A stretch of DNA of 64,000 bases from Opisthocomus hoazin. Lineage: Eukaryota > Chordata > Aves > Opisthocomiformes > Opisthocomidae. The stretch is taken from NCBI RefSeq assembly GCF_030867145.1, contig NC_134418.1, forward strand, positions 8,180,802-8,244,801. Direction: 5' to 3'. How positions within the stretch are numbered: the stretch's first letter is position 1; the number at the start of each line of letters is the position of its first letter. Positions 11,000 to 64,000 of the stretch are shown here, piece after piece. The position numbers and the translations under genes were made by a program. Under the pieces are notes generated by a model. That model searched no databases and was not told the origin of the DNA. It saw only the letters and a list, made by a program, of their open reading frames with translations.

Positions 11000-13922
11000 C
11001 TTGGGCCTGGGGCACCCACCAGCACCCATCATCCGCGCCCATCTCTTGGAGGAATACAGCAGGAGGGGATGGTAGCAATGAAAAAAAAAAAGAGCACATA
11101 TAACAATCACAAACCAGATCCACCGCAGTTCTTCAATTCAGCAGAGAAATCAGTAGAAAAGCTCATGTACCACAGCCCTGGTGTGAAACAGCGAGCGGCA
11201 AGGGATTTCTGAGAAGGGAATTTGAGAAAACAACAGTTCAGCATTTGACTTTGCTCCTATTGTAAAATGCAGAGGTTGGCATGAATCAGGCTTAGATCAC
11301 TGGTCTCACCGAAGCCAAAGGTTGGGGTTGGTACCGCAGCAGCTGCCACTCGGCACCTCCGCAAGCTCAGGCTTGTCAGGCAGGAAAGCACGTTACTGCA
11401 TTGCGTTCTTCTATGACATTTTCGTCTGTTTAACTTACCGCGAGGGTCTGGCTACAATTTCTATCCCCTGACATGTTCAACCAGGCGAAGGCTGCAGCTG
11501 GCAAAGCTTCCCTCCCCAGGCTGAGCAGACACTCCATTTCTGAAAGCCCAGGTCCCTGGAACAAATGCAGGGAAAAATAATTTTTTAAAAATTAACGTAT
11601 CACAAACAACAAAACATCGCCCTTTCTACCCAGAAATCTACCTCCCTGAGGGGATTTCAGAGGCTGATGGAGCTGAGACTAAGCATCTGTTGCAGAGCAT
11701 TTCCAGAATCTGGAGTTTTAAATCTCACATTAATGGACATGCAGGGTGAACTATCAGATGAGGATTACCAAAGCAGCTCAGCCTGGTTTTCAAAAACAGC
11801 ACCATAGGTTGGAGAAGTTGCACCCTCCCGTGTCTTCGGGGGATGGATTTTCAGTGGGCTGTAGGTATCTGGAGAGAGAGGGGATAAGCAGCAGTACACA
11901 GACGTACCTCTTCTCGATGGCATTTAATTTCTAGAGTGTGCATTCCCTAAGTAATGAAACCACTTTGAAACTAGAAAATGAGATTCATTACCTTGAGAAG
12001 TCCAGCCCAGACACACTCAGATCTGCAGAGACTCTCTGGTTAATTTTACTGTAACCTCAGGCACTTAACTGGAAAGATTATATGCGTGAGGAGCTATTCC
12101 TCTTCAGCTTTCACTTAGGTCACTGAACACAAGCAGAGGGTGCCCAGACAGATGGATCTAGATCTCAGACCATCCACCATCTCACGGCTGGTCAAGGGCC
12201 TTTTCAAAGGAAAGCTTGTGATGTCTGCTTAGATCTGAACTCGGCCATCCTTCACAAATACACCACAAACTACTGGGAGTCACTGGCAGCTCCACTGACA
12301 ATTACTTGCAGATAAAAACTAAAATGCTTGGGGGATCGCAGCAGCATCAGCAACCTTCTCCTACTTCCAGCAATACTGGACACCACACGTGAAGAGAGTT
12401 CTCCAAATGGTGAGGTTCGGTCCCAGAGCCTGTGTCATCGGGAATGACATGTTTTACTCCGGGATGCATACGGAAACCAAAGTGGGATGTATGCCGCAAT
12501 CCATGGGGTCACAATTTAATATTGCTCTTTTCAACAGCCTTAAGACTTCTGTTTTTCTGTAAAATGGGATCAGATCTCAGCTACCAGTTACATGATGCAA
12601 AACTGTGCCTTTCTCCTTTGAATTTACAGAGGCTGAAAACCTCTAAAAACAAGCATGGAGTCACAGCGGAGATTTTTCATCTCTTACCTGTGCTTCTTGC
12701 AGTACAAGGGCTGTATCCTGTGCTTAAAAGGGCTCGTCTGCAGGAGAAAAAGAAAAAATAAATTAAAAAAGAGCTGTTCAGAATATAAATTGTTGAAAAC
12801 CTCCCATTTCAGCAATCTGTTGCAAAGGACAGGCTTTCTGCTTCCTGCTTGGAATGGAAGATGATGGCCTTGGAGCCAATTACAAATGGCTATAACTTAG
12901 AGATAAAGATAACTCTATCACTATAACTTCATAACATGATAAAGACTAGGTCTTTAAAAAACTTGGGCAAGCAAACAGCAAAATGACTGAAAACCCACAG
13001 CAAAAAGGAGCTGGAAGTCCCCTGACCCTATTTTAACATGAAAACTACTGGTGCTGATAACAGCAAATATGTTACCGGAACACACCAACAGCACATTCTC
13101 TTTCTGTTGTGGTTAATACAGCGCGGACTTAATTTTACACGAGGGCTTAACCGAAATCTCACTAAACAGCAAGGGAGAGGTAAAGGAGATTTACTCTGAT
13201 GCTTTCAGGTGTGCTGGAGAGCAGGCGCTGTTGCCTGCCGAGTTCCCGGGCAGGGGAACACACCGTGACGCCGACAGCTGCGTCGGAGGCAACCGGCACG
13301 AGAATTCAGCCCCTTGCATCAGGCAGGACAGTCTGAAAATGGCTGGAGGGGTTTAGAAACACGAGTCTGAGATGTCAGCTCCTCGGGAGATTTATTTCTA
13401 GCGGTCAATTTTCTGCCCTAACTCCTAGGGTTTATCCAGGGAGGATCAGCTCCGTAAGCTTTTCCCAAGCTGTACAAGGACTCTGCTTTTGCAGTACAAA
13501 GAAACAGCACTGTCACATTGGCATGTAATTGTCTACCTCCAATACGTCAAATTCGATTGGAAAAAAGGCTCTTGTGGCAATTTAAGTTCATAATTTTGCT
13601 CCTTTTTATTGCTTTAAATCACCGCAACTTAAAACGTATTCAAATATTAAAATGCCTTTTTTTTTTTTTACACTCCCTTACTTTATTTCTTGAGCAGATC
13701 ATCAACACTTCCAGCCAGCAACTGCTTCTCCTTTTTAGGCAGCAGATGAAAGCAGGGGGATAGATCTGTAGTTAAAGACTGTGCAAGTACCAAATGTCTT
13801 CAACGGATTGGCATGCGCGGAGAATGATCTGCATCGTCTTGGAAATGTCTCAAGTGCTTCTAATCATCCCAAGGACATACTTTAGCCTGTTTATGGTGGC
13901 CTTGACTCAGTGCCACACACAT
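11000..13922. other. Non-coding region, nothing recognised
   Basis: No gene, no clear repeat family. Short A runs near 11081 and 12750. Confidence 0.6.
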
Positions 13923-13935
13923 CCCCCCCCCCCCC
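13923..13935 (+). repeat. Poly-C run of 13
   Basis: Uninterrupted C homopolymer in a CA/CC-rich context; likely length-polymorphic and error-prone in assembly. Confidence 0.9.
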
Positions 13936-15185
13936 ATCCTCCAAAAATCAGTGCTCCTTCAAAAAAGCACTCCTCTATGGCTCTAAGCAGAAATGTAAAG
14001 GCAAAGAACAGTGCTGGGGGCAGATCTGAAGAGCCATAATTGCTTCTGTAGTACAGAAAATATAGGAAAGAAATTCCAGATGAGGAACTACATAAAAAAA
14101 GACCAACCAGGCAATCCCAACCCCAAAAGCTGACGTAAAAAATAGAATATTGGATACAGGTTTAGCGAGGTAGTGTGCATGGAGGTCAGCCAAGGAGAGC
14201 AGTGAAAAACAACTGGTCTGTGTTGAGCTGGAACTCACAAATGAAAAGTAGAACCGACCAAAAGACATTTTTTCTAAAAAAAGCAGGAATTCTAAAAGCA
14301 ACTTTCCCCCAAATGCTAGAAGGAACAGAGAAGGAGGACAGGAGGCCAACACTGAGGGACAAACAGCCTGATACGAGGCACAAGACCCACAGAAGGAGCA
14401 CTCCGACAGAGACCAACACACGGCAGGTGCAGATGGCAGGACAAAAGCGAGCACTCACACTACGAGAGCAGGACCACGGAGCCGAGCACCTGCTCAACGT
14501 GGCGCTTTCACTACTAATGAGGTGCTCAGCTCTACCTAGGCAGGCGCAATTTAAAGACCGAGATGAGCGTTAATCCAGTTCTTCAAGCTCTTGTGACTGC
14601 AGGAAAACAGCTTACCCAGGAAATGGGAAAGCCAGTGGAGACAAGACGACAATAGCAGCAAGTCAGGGATCAGAAATCCCATAACTTCACCTGCAGAAGA
14701 TAAGCATATTGGACTATGTCATTCAAAAGGGCAAACATACAGAGGCACAAAGGAAAGGACGTACAGTATAACAGAACCGGGAAAGAAACCAGATGAATAA
14801 CAGAGTTTGGTCTTCCTGGAAGATGTGTCACTGACCTCAGCACAAAGGCCAATCGGCTAGAATGTGACGTGCCCACTAAATTCAAGCCAGCCTCCATGAC
14901 CTCATGTCCAACATGAAACAATAACTGGAATTTAGAGACAGGGAAAGCCAAATTAAATAAAGCAGTTTAAAAACTACAGTGACGGTTATCCTCCATTTAA
15001 ACAAACTATCAAAGGAAACAGCAAAAACCCCATCACTTGACATTTTAAGATAAAGACTGGAAATCTTTCTGAAAGATTTACTTAAGTTAAAACATGGTAT
15101 CAGGTTTAATGAGGCAGCATATCACATTTCACAGCTTTACTAAGCGGTCAGACAAAATGATCTAATAATACTCTCTGCCCTTAAA
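13936..15185. other. Non-coding region with the window's longest unexplained open frame
   Basis: A minus-strand frame of 159 codons (13975-14454) is Cys-, Ser- and Leu-rich and hydrophobic, with no motif I know, and is overlapped by plus-strand frames of 132 codons. Low-complexity translation of a purine-rich plus strand explains it best. No gene supported. Confidence 0.5.
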
Positions 15186-15187
15186 AC

Positions 15188-15270
15188 CAATGACTCTTTT
15201 TTTCCCCTTTTCTCCATTATTTTTCCCTTTTTTTTTTCCCCCTTTTTTCCATTTTTTCCCTTTTTTTCCA
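15188..15270 (+). repeat. Long T/C-rich homopyrimidine tract
   Basis: About 80 nt of almost pure T and C (three A interruptions), built from alternating T and C runs. Such tracts can adopt triplex (H-DNA) structures and are prone to length change. Confidence 0.85.
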
Positions 15271-15759
15271 ATTTACAGAAGGTAGAAAGGTTGGATCAAA
15301 CCGAATAACAGAAATACTGGCAGTGCTGCCTTCTCCTTCCAGCAGAACAACTGACATTATTGAAGCATTTACTGAGACTAAACAAGAGCAGCAAACCCTT
15401 CGGTCTGAGGCGAGGAGTAAGCTGCTAGCAGCCAGACTACAACAGTCACAGTCACTTGGAAAGCCAGCCTTGATCATTTGAGGTGGGAAGGCTGGACAAC
15501 GAAACAACCAGGCATTTTCTCAAAAAAACATACTAAAGGAAAAAGCCTTGAGGCTTGTTACAAAGGCAGCTGAAGTGTTTTACCCTGAATGGAAAAGGCC
15601 TCTAGTTGTTGGTTCGATAGCAACCTTGTATGACCGTTAAACAATGTTCTCACATTTTGGATTGTAAAAAACAAAGTTATAAAAAATAAACCAAAACCAA
15701 CAAAATGCCAAAAACTACACGAAAACAAAAAACCCAATGCAAGCTGAGGGACATCAGGA

Positions 15760-16110
15760 CTGATTCTCAGGACCTCCAACTGCAAACCTGTCCCAGGACC
15801 TCCCTGTTGACAGAGATCTTTTCCTAACCTCCACTGATGCTTGCCTGTTCCTATGCCAGCATTTCTTTAACATTTCTCCTTCCTCCTCAGCATTAACTAT
15901 TTACAGCCATTTCCCCAACTCAGCCTCCACTTTAAGCTGAAAAAGCCAAGTCACTCTAACATGCTCTCACACGACAAGCCCTCCGCACCTTCAGGCATTT
16001 TGAGCACCGGTCTTCGCTACCCCTTCAGCTTGAGCTCACCCTTTCACAAATCCGTGACCAAAACTAGACACCAAACGCTCCAGATTCTGTGCAGCATCTC
16101 TGACCCATCC
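15760..16110 (-). mobile_element. Possible old CR1-like fragment
   Basis: The plus strand has cctccctgttgacagagatc, then aagctgaaaaagccaagtcac, then gtgaccaaaactagacacc and gctccagattctg. These occur in the order expected for the reverse complement of the CR1 ORF2 C-terminus (compare the clear 52.7 kb copy) but with heavy divergence. Assignment is tentative. Confidence 0.3.
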
Positions 16111-18050
16111 CTATCGCTACCAAAACCACCGTGCCGGACACATCGGTCATCACACTGTGCTTTTCCGTGGCTGCAAGCAATCAGTCCCACCATGGGCAAT
16201 CGCTTCTGGCTCCTCTTTCTGGCAAGTTTTTGAGTTGCAACCGCCCGTGCATTTGCACAACTGGTATCTTTCTGCTTCTAACCACCTTCTTTGACACCAC
16301 CAAACTCCGGCGCAGGCTCCAGAGCCTCCTGCGTAGCGGTGCTGCCTACGGTCCGTGAGCCAGCAGCAGTTCCGCGGCTGGCCGCCCTCCTGACCAAGAT
16401 CCTTCATTCAAATAACAACAGCGAGGAACGAGCGAGGCAAGCGCTTAGATTACCTCCTCTTCCACCTTTCAACACTCCCTCAGGTCATCTCCCGTGGCCC
16501 TCTTCTGCTGCTGCCTTCCCCACTTTATATTATCCCCACTAACTGCGTCTTCCTCTGTCTAAACTTCATTTAGCACATCCTTTACCAGGCAGAGGAAATC
16601 TCCTCACATTTCCACTACCCAACAAGCGCAGTCGTAACAGATAGGAGGTTACTCTGGCGCAATCGCCTTTGTTTATTATGGTTCACTTTTCCAATTAGTC
16701 ATTTACTCCAACCTTTTTTTTTTTCCTTCACATTTTAATCCAGCTGCTCCGACCACAACCCAGACATCAGTACCCATCAGTCCTTTCACTGCTGGGCTGG
16801 CTTTTCTTTTCTGCTCCAACAGAAGCAGGGAATTGCATTACTCCCCAGCAGTCAGACAGACAGCTGTATTTCAAGCACTAGCAGAAAAAATATTGAGCAT
16901 GTTACCACCAGCGGCAAGGCCCTATCGCACCCATCAGCGCAGCCTTTCAGGCTCAGACCCTGAAAACGGCTGTGCCTGAGCAAGCACGGACAGCAGCTCA
17001 GAAATCTGCTGTTGAAGGACAGCAAGGGTCAGAACCGAGCCCGAGAAGTGCAGGCAACAAATAGCCGTGCCTTCACTTCTAGTTCGTCGAATTTATTGCT
17101 TCGCTGGGAACAAAGCTGACATACATAAGCCATGTCCAAACGGACGAAGAGCAGGAAACAAAACAACCCCTCTCAGTTTTCCTTGAGAAATTTGGTTGCA
17201 AACGAGCGTCAGCGATTCCTAGCAGCCACGTCGAGTGTTTTACATATGCTAAAAAACCATCTTCAGTCTGAGAAAGCAGCATCCTAAAACATGAAATACC
17301 AACGAAATATGAAACCCTACTTCAACTGCAGGAGACCACATGCGATTTTTCGCAAGTTTTTTTGGCCCCAAAGCTGTTCGAGGCTTCTTCGCTGAACAAC
17401 CTGCAGCTTGAAGGCTGCTTTCTGTTTCGTTTAATGGAGGGAACAGGAATGGTTTTAACACCAAATAAATTGTAATGGATGACATTTTTGGCTCAAAACA
17501 TTCAAGGCAAACACCTTCCTCCACTCTTCCATGGTGATAAATTTTCCCTTTTTATAGTACTCATTGGGTACAGACCTGCAAGTTTCAGTCCTTCTTGATT
17601 CGCGGCCTCCTAACATTTCCCCAGCAGAAGCCGCGCTGTGGACTCGCAGGAAGGGGGGGACAGTAACTTTCCATAGAACCCATAAAGACAGCTCACTAAC
17701 CTTAGGTGTGCAGCTACTACTTCAGATTAACAATGAACAAACAGAGAAGAGACCATCCACGAGGCTTCTGTCCACGCTCACTTTTGCCCATCCTGGGTTT
17801 CCTTCTTGCAGCGGCTGAACTTTTGTCTCGCTTTTTAACTGCCTGGGGGATGAAGGACATCTCATCCAGCAGCACAGGAAAGGCCAAAGCAGCTTCCAGC
17901 TGAAATCCAACCTGCCTTCAAAACACTTCTTCCCTTTATTCAAAGAAACAAACTCCTTCAATATAGCAAATACAATTACACCCTGCTGCACGCTTCCATC
18001 ATCACAAAAGCAAATAAAACAATGGACACTTCTCAGGTTGGACTTCGGCA
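16111..18050. other. Region just downstream of the CTBP1 3' end
   Basis: No coding exon or repeat recognised. May be partly transcribed if CTBP1 uses the distal poly(A) signal or reads through. Confidence 0.55.
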
Positions 18051-18057
18051 AAAGATG

Positions 18058-18063
18058 TTTATT
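18058..18063 (-). terminator. Candidate alternative poly(A) signal AATAAA (distal)
   Basis: AATAAA on the minus strand about 390 nt beyond the proximal signal, followed by T/G-rich sequence (ATTTGCTTTTGTG near 18000-18015). Could end a longer 3' UTR. It overlaps a TTA-rich simple repeat, so it may be fortuitous. Confidence 0.3.
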
Positions 18064-18083
18064 ATCATTATTATTATTATTGT
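18058..18083 (+). repeat. TTA/ATT trinucleotide-rich microsatellite
   Basis: A run of ATT units with one ATC interruption, near the distal end of the CTBP1 transcript region. The purine-strand equivalent is AAT. Likely length-variable. Confidence 0.7.
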
Positions 18084-18429
18084 CGTGTTGCTGTTGTACC
18101 TCCTCTGCTCTGCCCACAGTGGTGGCATAAATGCTGTTACCATACTGTAGCTGATGATGCCGGTGTACAAATCAAAATCCATCTTAATTTCAAACTCCAT
18201 TAGAAACACAGGAAAAAAGATCGACATTTAGAAATGTAAAGGGAAAAATGGTATGGAAAGAATTTTTTTTTTTATTTTTCAAGCTTCCGAGACAGTATTA
18301 CAAACAACAGAGAGCAAAGTAAAGCTAGAAATGAAATACTTGACAGCATCTGTTTAAAAATTACAGCTAAGAAACCTAATAAAAGTTGAATAAACAGTTA
18401 CTAGAAATAAAAAATTTTTACACATATGA

Positions 18430-19324
18430 TATTTGTCTGGGATTTTTATTTCTTTAAAATAATTCATACAAATGGTTACAGTCACAAACATGATTTTAAC
18501 CAAAAATATTGCTAGCCTACCACATTACCAGGAAGGAATCAATGTAGGCAATGAAATGCTGCTACTTTTCAGTAGTCTAGTGCCTTTTTCGCATACCACC
18601 AATAATATATACTTTAACTGGTGACAAAAAGCACAACGCTCGTTTATACAAAACCTTTTTTTTTTCCTCAAAATCTCTTTGCAAGGTTGTCTTCATTTTG
18701 AAACAAGGGAATTCATGCCAAAATTAGGAGAAACTGCTTTTCTTTTGTTTACTAAATTATTCTAAAAAATAAGACAAGCAGGTAGAAAAAACAATGCACT
18801 GTGTGGCGTAGAAAGAAAAATGGGAAAAATTCATTGTCCTGAGAAGTTTGCTAACTGCCTCATTTTGGGGCATGTTTTAAAATATAAAAGAAAGGATTAT
18901 TTTTAATCTCAAAATTGGTTTGTTGAATGCCTCCCTTATGTTTTTCCTTGTTGACAGCTAAGCAAACAAACCCTTTTTAATGTTCTAAAAACTGTACACA
19001 GACAAGTACATTCATGATATAATTAACTACTAACTTCTCTTGCTTAACAAAGAACCCATAGGACACAGAAACAGTGAATCAGTCCACTGGACAGGGACAA
19101 ACTACAATTTATACGGAGGAAAAATGTTTCCAAATCTTCTTTTTGTCTCCCACCTTTTCCTTTTATACTGTATATTGGACCAGTTTCTAAACCAATAATC
19201 GTCTCCTCCTGTAAGTTCATGGTTTTGCCTTTAATCAAAATCCAGGGTTTGGTTTTGTTTTGTTGGTTTGTCTTCCACACGCTGAAGCTGACATCTCCGA
19301 TGTTGGGAATGCTGTTTTTGTAGG
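18430..19324 (-). other. CTBP1: CTBP1 3' untranslated region (3' end inferred)
   Basis: Sequence following the stop codon on the minus strand. It is AT-rich, with no splice-like or coding signal I recognise. A length of about 0.9 kb to the first good AATAAA is in the range expected for CTBP1. A second AATAAA near 18060 would make a longer form. The 3' boundary rests only on the signal motif and a following GT-rich stretch. Confidence 0.6.
18445..18450 (-). terminator. Candidate CTBP1 poly(A) signal AATAAA (proximal)
   Basis: AATAAA on the minus strand, followed about 20-30 nt downstream by a TATGTG stretch and T-rich sequence that could serve as the downstream element. Cleavage would fall near 18420-18435. 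Confidence 0.5.
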
Positions 19325-61603
<42,279 letters not shown>

Positions 61604-61820
61604 CTGACATTTCTTAATCTGAGCTTGACTTCCAGGGTCATGAATTCGATTTCTCAATGCTTTACAATCTTCAGTATTCTGAGGCAAAATAGCAGCCTGT
61701 CATTCCATCCTCATTTCCATGTCTTTAATTTTTCTTGCAGCCTCCTGTAATCTTGAACCAAAGCTTTTAAACTTCTTATCCACTGCAACCTCTGTAGCCT
61801 GGATGGCGTTCAAATTTTTA
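61604..61820 (-). pseudogene. Exon-like, coiled-coil-like coding segment with one in-frame TGA; unidentified
   Basis: On the minus strand a T-rich acceptor (GTTTAATTTTTAG) precedes a frame that reads like real protein: Asn-Ala-Ile-Gln-Ala-Thr-Glu-Val-Ala-Val, Phe-Gly-Ser-Arg-Leu-Gln-Glu-Ala-Ala-Arg-Lys-Ile-Lys, then Met-Glu before a TGA at 61702-61700. The same frame continues as Gln-Ala-Ala-Ile-Leu-Pro-Gln and Ala-Leu-Arg-Asn-Arg-Ile to a CAG followed by GTTGGT. Charged and heptad-like, hence coiled-coil-like. I do not recognise the family. It may be a decayed exon, a retrocopy fragment, or a 5' exon of CTBP1: its last seven bases, ATGTCAG, would supply Met-Ser-Gly in the right phase for the short isoform. 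Confidence 0.4.
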
Positions 61821-64000
61821 CTAAAAATTAAACACAAACAATACATTAAAACAACATTAAGGGTCTGACTTGTGCTCACAGAAGCCAGGAAACTCAAAGT
61901 TGAAGCTTCTCACTGCATCTGTACCCTTCCCCCTTTCGCTCCTGGCTTTCCACCATGCCTGCTGTGCTGCCACCGGCCACCAACACCCTGGGGAAAGCTG
62001 GGGAAGGCCAGGGACTGTCGAGAGACGCTGGGCACCTTGTGCAGGACAGCAGCTGTACTGCAGACAGACGTACCTGCAACAGTCGGCACCACTCGGGCAG
62101 CAAACCTTTTGCCTAGGCGAGCAGGGATCTGAGTGAGGGCAGCGCGTGATCTCCAACACCACCCGTGCCAGAGAGCCAAGCGCTCCAGTGAGCACCAGAG
62201 ATGGAGTGAGAAGCCTTAACTCTGGACTTGCTGGTTTTGTTGGGTATAAGTCAGGCCCTTAAGGTCATCTAAATGTATTTAAGGGAAAAAAAAAAAAAGT
62301 TTCCCACGAGAGCTCCAACCCAGCTATTAGTCTGAGGGTTTTTTTTTCCCCTCCAATATGGAAATAATCTGGTGGTGAAGCTCCTGCCCCAGCAACAGCT
62401 ACCGTGCCAGTGACTGCTGGAAATTTTCTAAAACAGCACCAGGTATAAAATGCACACACAGACAGGCAGAGCAGTTCCCTACTTGTCGAAGAGCTGCCAC
62501 ACACAGAAAACAGCTGAGTGCCATTTCAGAACTGCTATTTGGACTGACTGCTCAAATAAAAAAAAAAGGATCAAAACCCTACTCTAGCCCAGCTTTTATG
62601 GGAAAAATCCTGGAAACTGAAAAAGCAGCTTTCAGCTGCAGAGCCTGACGGCAGGCCAGCCCCATGCACAAGCATTTCAAGTGATTGTGGGTCTCACAAA
62701 CAAGAGATTAATGTATTTATCATCCAGCTTTGTAACCAAAACTTGAGAGGACAGCTCGTGAATTACCACCTCCATATCTCCAGCAGCACAGGGACTTACA
62801 TATTATCAGACCAGCCTTAGTACAAGACGTATTTTTTTTTTCCAAACTTGAAAGAAAATAAAGACCTACCTAAGCAGCCTAGTTTTCTCCCCCCCTCCAA
62901 AACCCCTCCTGCATCTCCTGTAACCCAAGGAGCACCTTTGTGTGCCACACACCAAGGGGGAGAGCTCAATCCAATATCATTCACCATACTCAGAATTTCA
63001 GGATAAGCAAGCACTCCGCGACTACTCTAGACTGTTACAATTTATTTTAAACCCTTCATGAAACAACCTTTCACGTTAGGAGCTGAAAGTAACTAAAGGG
63101 ATCACGCTGCACAAATAACAGATCTCAAAGTAGGCTGTCACCGTGGGCTGACATTAGAAAACATACCAAAATGCAACAAGGTAAGCTATTAACAATGATT
63201 AACAATGTCATTTTCACATTTTTCTGCCACTGATTAATGTAACATCATTAGGATCAGGAATGTCTTAAATAAGGTATACATGTTAAAAGTAAAGGACATT
63301 GTCAGGTTTGTAGGCCCAAAATTTGACCTACCTTTCATTTTCTTAAATCTGTTTGCAAAGTCCATGAAATTCTTTAAATGTGTTTTTCTTTTTTCAAAAC
63401 AAATGCTTCAATTCTTTTTTCTGAAAAATACATCAATGCCAAAAAGCACAACACTTATCAGTAACCCTATAATGACAAACCAATACGCACATGAAATGGA
63501 GCACAGCAGCCTGGCAAAGGAGAGTTTTCATTTTCACATTTCTGGACATTCTTACAAGCGCAAAGATTATTTATGTAGCAAAACTCCCTTGACAATGTCC
63601 TTTTAAAAGAATTTGTCCTACAAAACTTCCTTCACGCACTGTGAAACATTAAAGTAATTTAAGTTTTTAATAAAATGCGAACTACTGAAAAATCTAATCA
63701 ATATTTACAAAAACAAGACCCGAAAACAACAGGTTGGACATTCAGCTAATTTACAATCTTGCAGATGTAACATGAGACTAATCCCCCATGGCATTTACCT
63801 TCATTCTGTATTCTTACCTAGGCGGTAAATTCGGTCAGAGCTGTCACTTATTTACCATAAGCCCTCAAAAAAAGGTACTTTTAAAAAATAAATATTATTA
63901 TTAATTGAAGTAAAGAATGAGTTGTCAAAACAAACAAAAAAATATACCACGCATAACACAAACACAGAAGCTGTTTGAATTAGATTTGCCAATATGCACT
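61821..64000. other. Region upstream of the CTBP1 coding exons
   Basis: GC-richer at 61890-62260, otherwise AT-rich. No CpG island and no match to the long-isoform first exon (which would encode a Gly-Ser-Ser-His-Leu-Leu-Asn-Lys N-terminus) was seen, so the main promoter probably lies beyond 64000. A pair of 14-bp repeats occurs at 63208-63603. Confidence 0.6.
63208..63603. repeat. Paired short inverted and direct repeats about 300 bp apart
   Basis: AAAGGACATTGTCA at 63291-63304 has a perfect 14-bp inverted partner at 63590-63603. Separately, TCATTTTCACATTT occurs as a 14-bp direct repeat at 63208-63221 and 63528-63541. The arrangement could mark a small degraded DNA transposon, but no target-site duplication was established. 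Confidence 0.4.

Noticed and set aside
13975..14454. 159-codon minus-strand open frame, longest in the window
   Set aside because: Cys/Ser/Leu/Phe-rich composition mirrors a purine-rich plus strand, a comparable plus frame overlaps it, and no motif or exon boundary is recognised.
1..18000. SPON2 exons expected by mammalian synteny
   Set aside because: No spondin-2-like or thrombospondin-repeat coding sequence was seen on either strand; the gene, if syntenic, lies outside the window.
61821..64000. CTBP1 long-isoform first exon and CpG-island promoter
   Set aside because: No Met-Gly-Ser-Ser-His-Leu-Leu frame and no CpG-dense segment was found up to 64000.

Overview
This is vertebrate nuclear DNA, almost certainly avian. 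Two observations point there: eight spliced coding exons of a vertebrate gene, and four 5'-truncated CR1 retroposons whose 3' ends carry the ATTCTATG-type tail typical of bird genomes. Nothing prokaryotic (operon, Shine-Dalgarno site, IS element, CRISPR array) was seen, and most open frames are chance or lie inside CR1 copies.

The one gene I can support is CTBP1 (C-terminal-binding protein 1), on the minus strand. Its coding exons run from 58267 down to the stop codon at 19325-19327, with GT/AG at every junction and phases that all agree. Joined, they encode every residue of the 429-aa short isoform (CtBP1-S/BARS type) except the first two and one base of the Gly-3 codon; those lie on a 5' exon not confirmed here. 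Residues separate it from CTBP2: 'VIVRIGSG'-type substitutions are absent and the C-terminus ends in Asp-Gln-Leu. The PxDLS cleft, the GxGxxG dinucleotide fold, the Arg/Glu/His catalytic triad and a C-terminal SUMO and phosphorylation region are intact.

Layout: 1-18000 is the region downstream of the CTBP1 3' end, with no recognisable coding exon. It holds a CpG-rich patch near 3.7-4.0 kb, a CR1 at 5.6 kb, a hairpin at 6.75 kb, AT-rich possibly conserved stretches at 8.2-9.0 and 10.4-10.9 kb, a strong CTCF-like motif at 10.96 kb and long homopolymer/pyrimidine tracts. 18.0-19.3 kb is the 3' UTR with two candidate poly(A) signals. 19.3-58.3 kb holds the eight coding exons and seven introns. 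58.3-64 kb is 5' intron or upstream sequence; it contains a coding-like, coiled-coil-like segment with one in-frame TGA (61604-61820) that ends exactly in ATG-TCA-G before a GT, the sequence and phase a short-isoform first exon would need.

I see no previously undescribed system. The most checkable leads are the NAGNAG tandem acceptor of the last coding exon, the 61.6 kb exon-like segment, a C-rich tract beside one acceptor and several candidate regulatory motifs downstream of the gene. Family-level statements come from knowledge of CtBP proteins; no database search was run.
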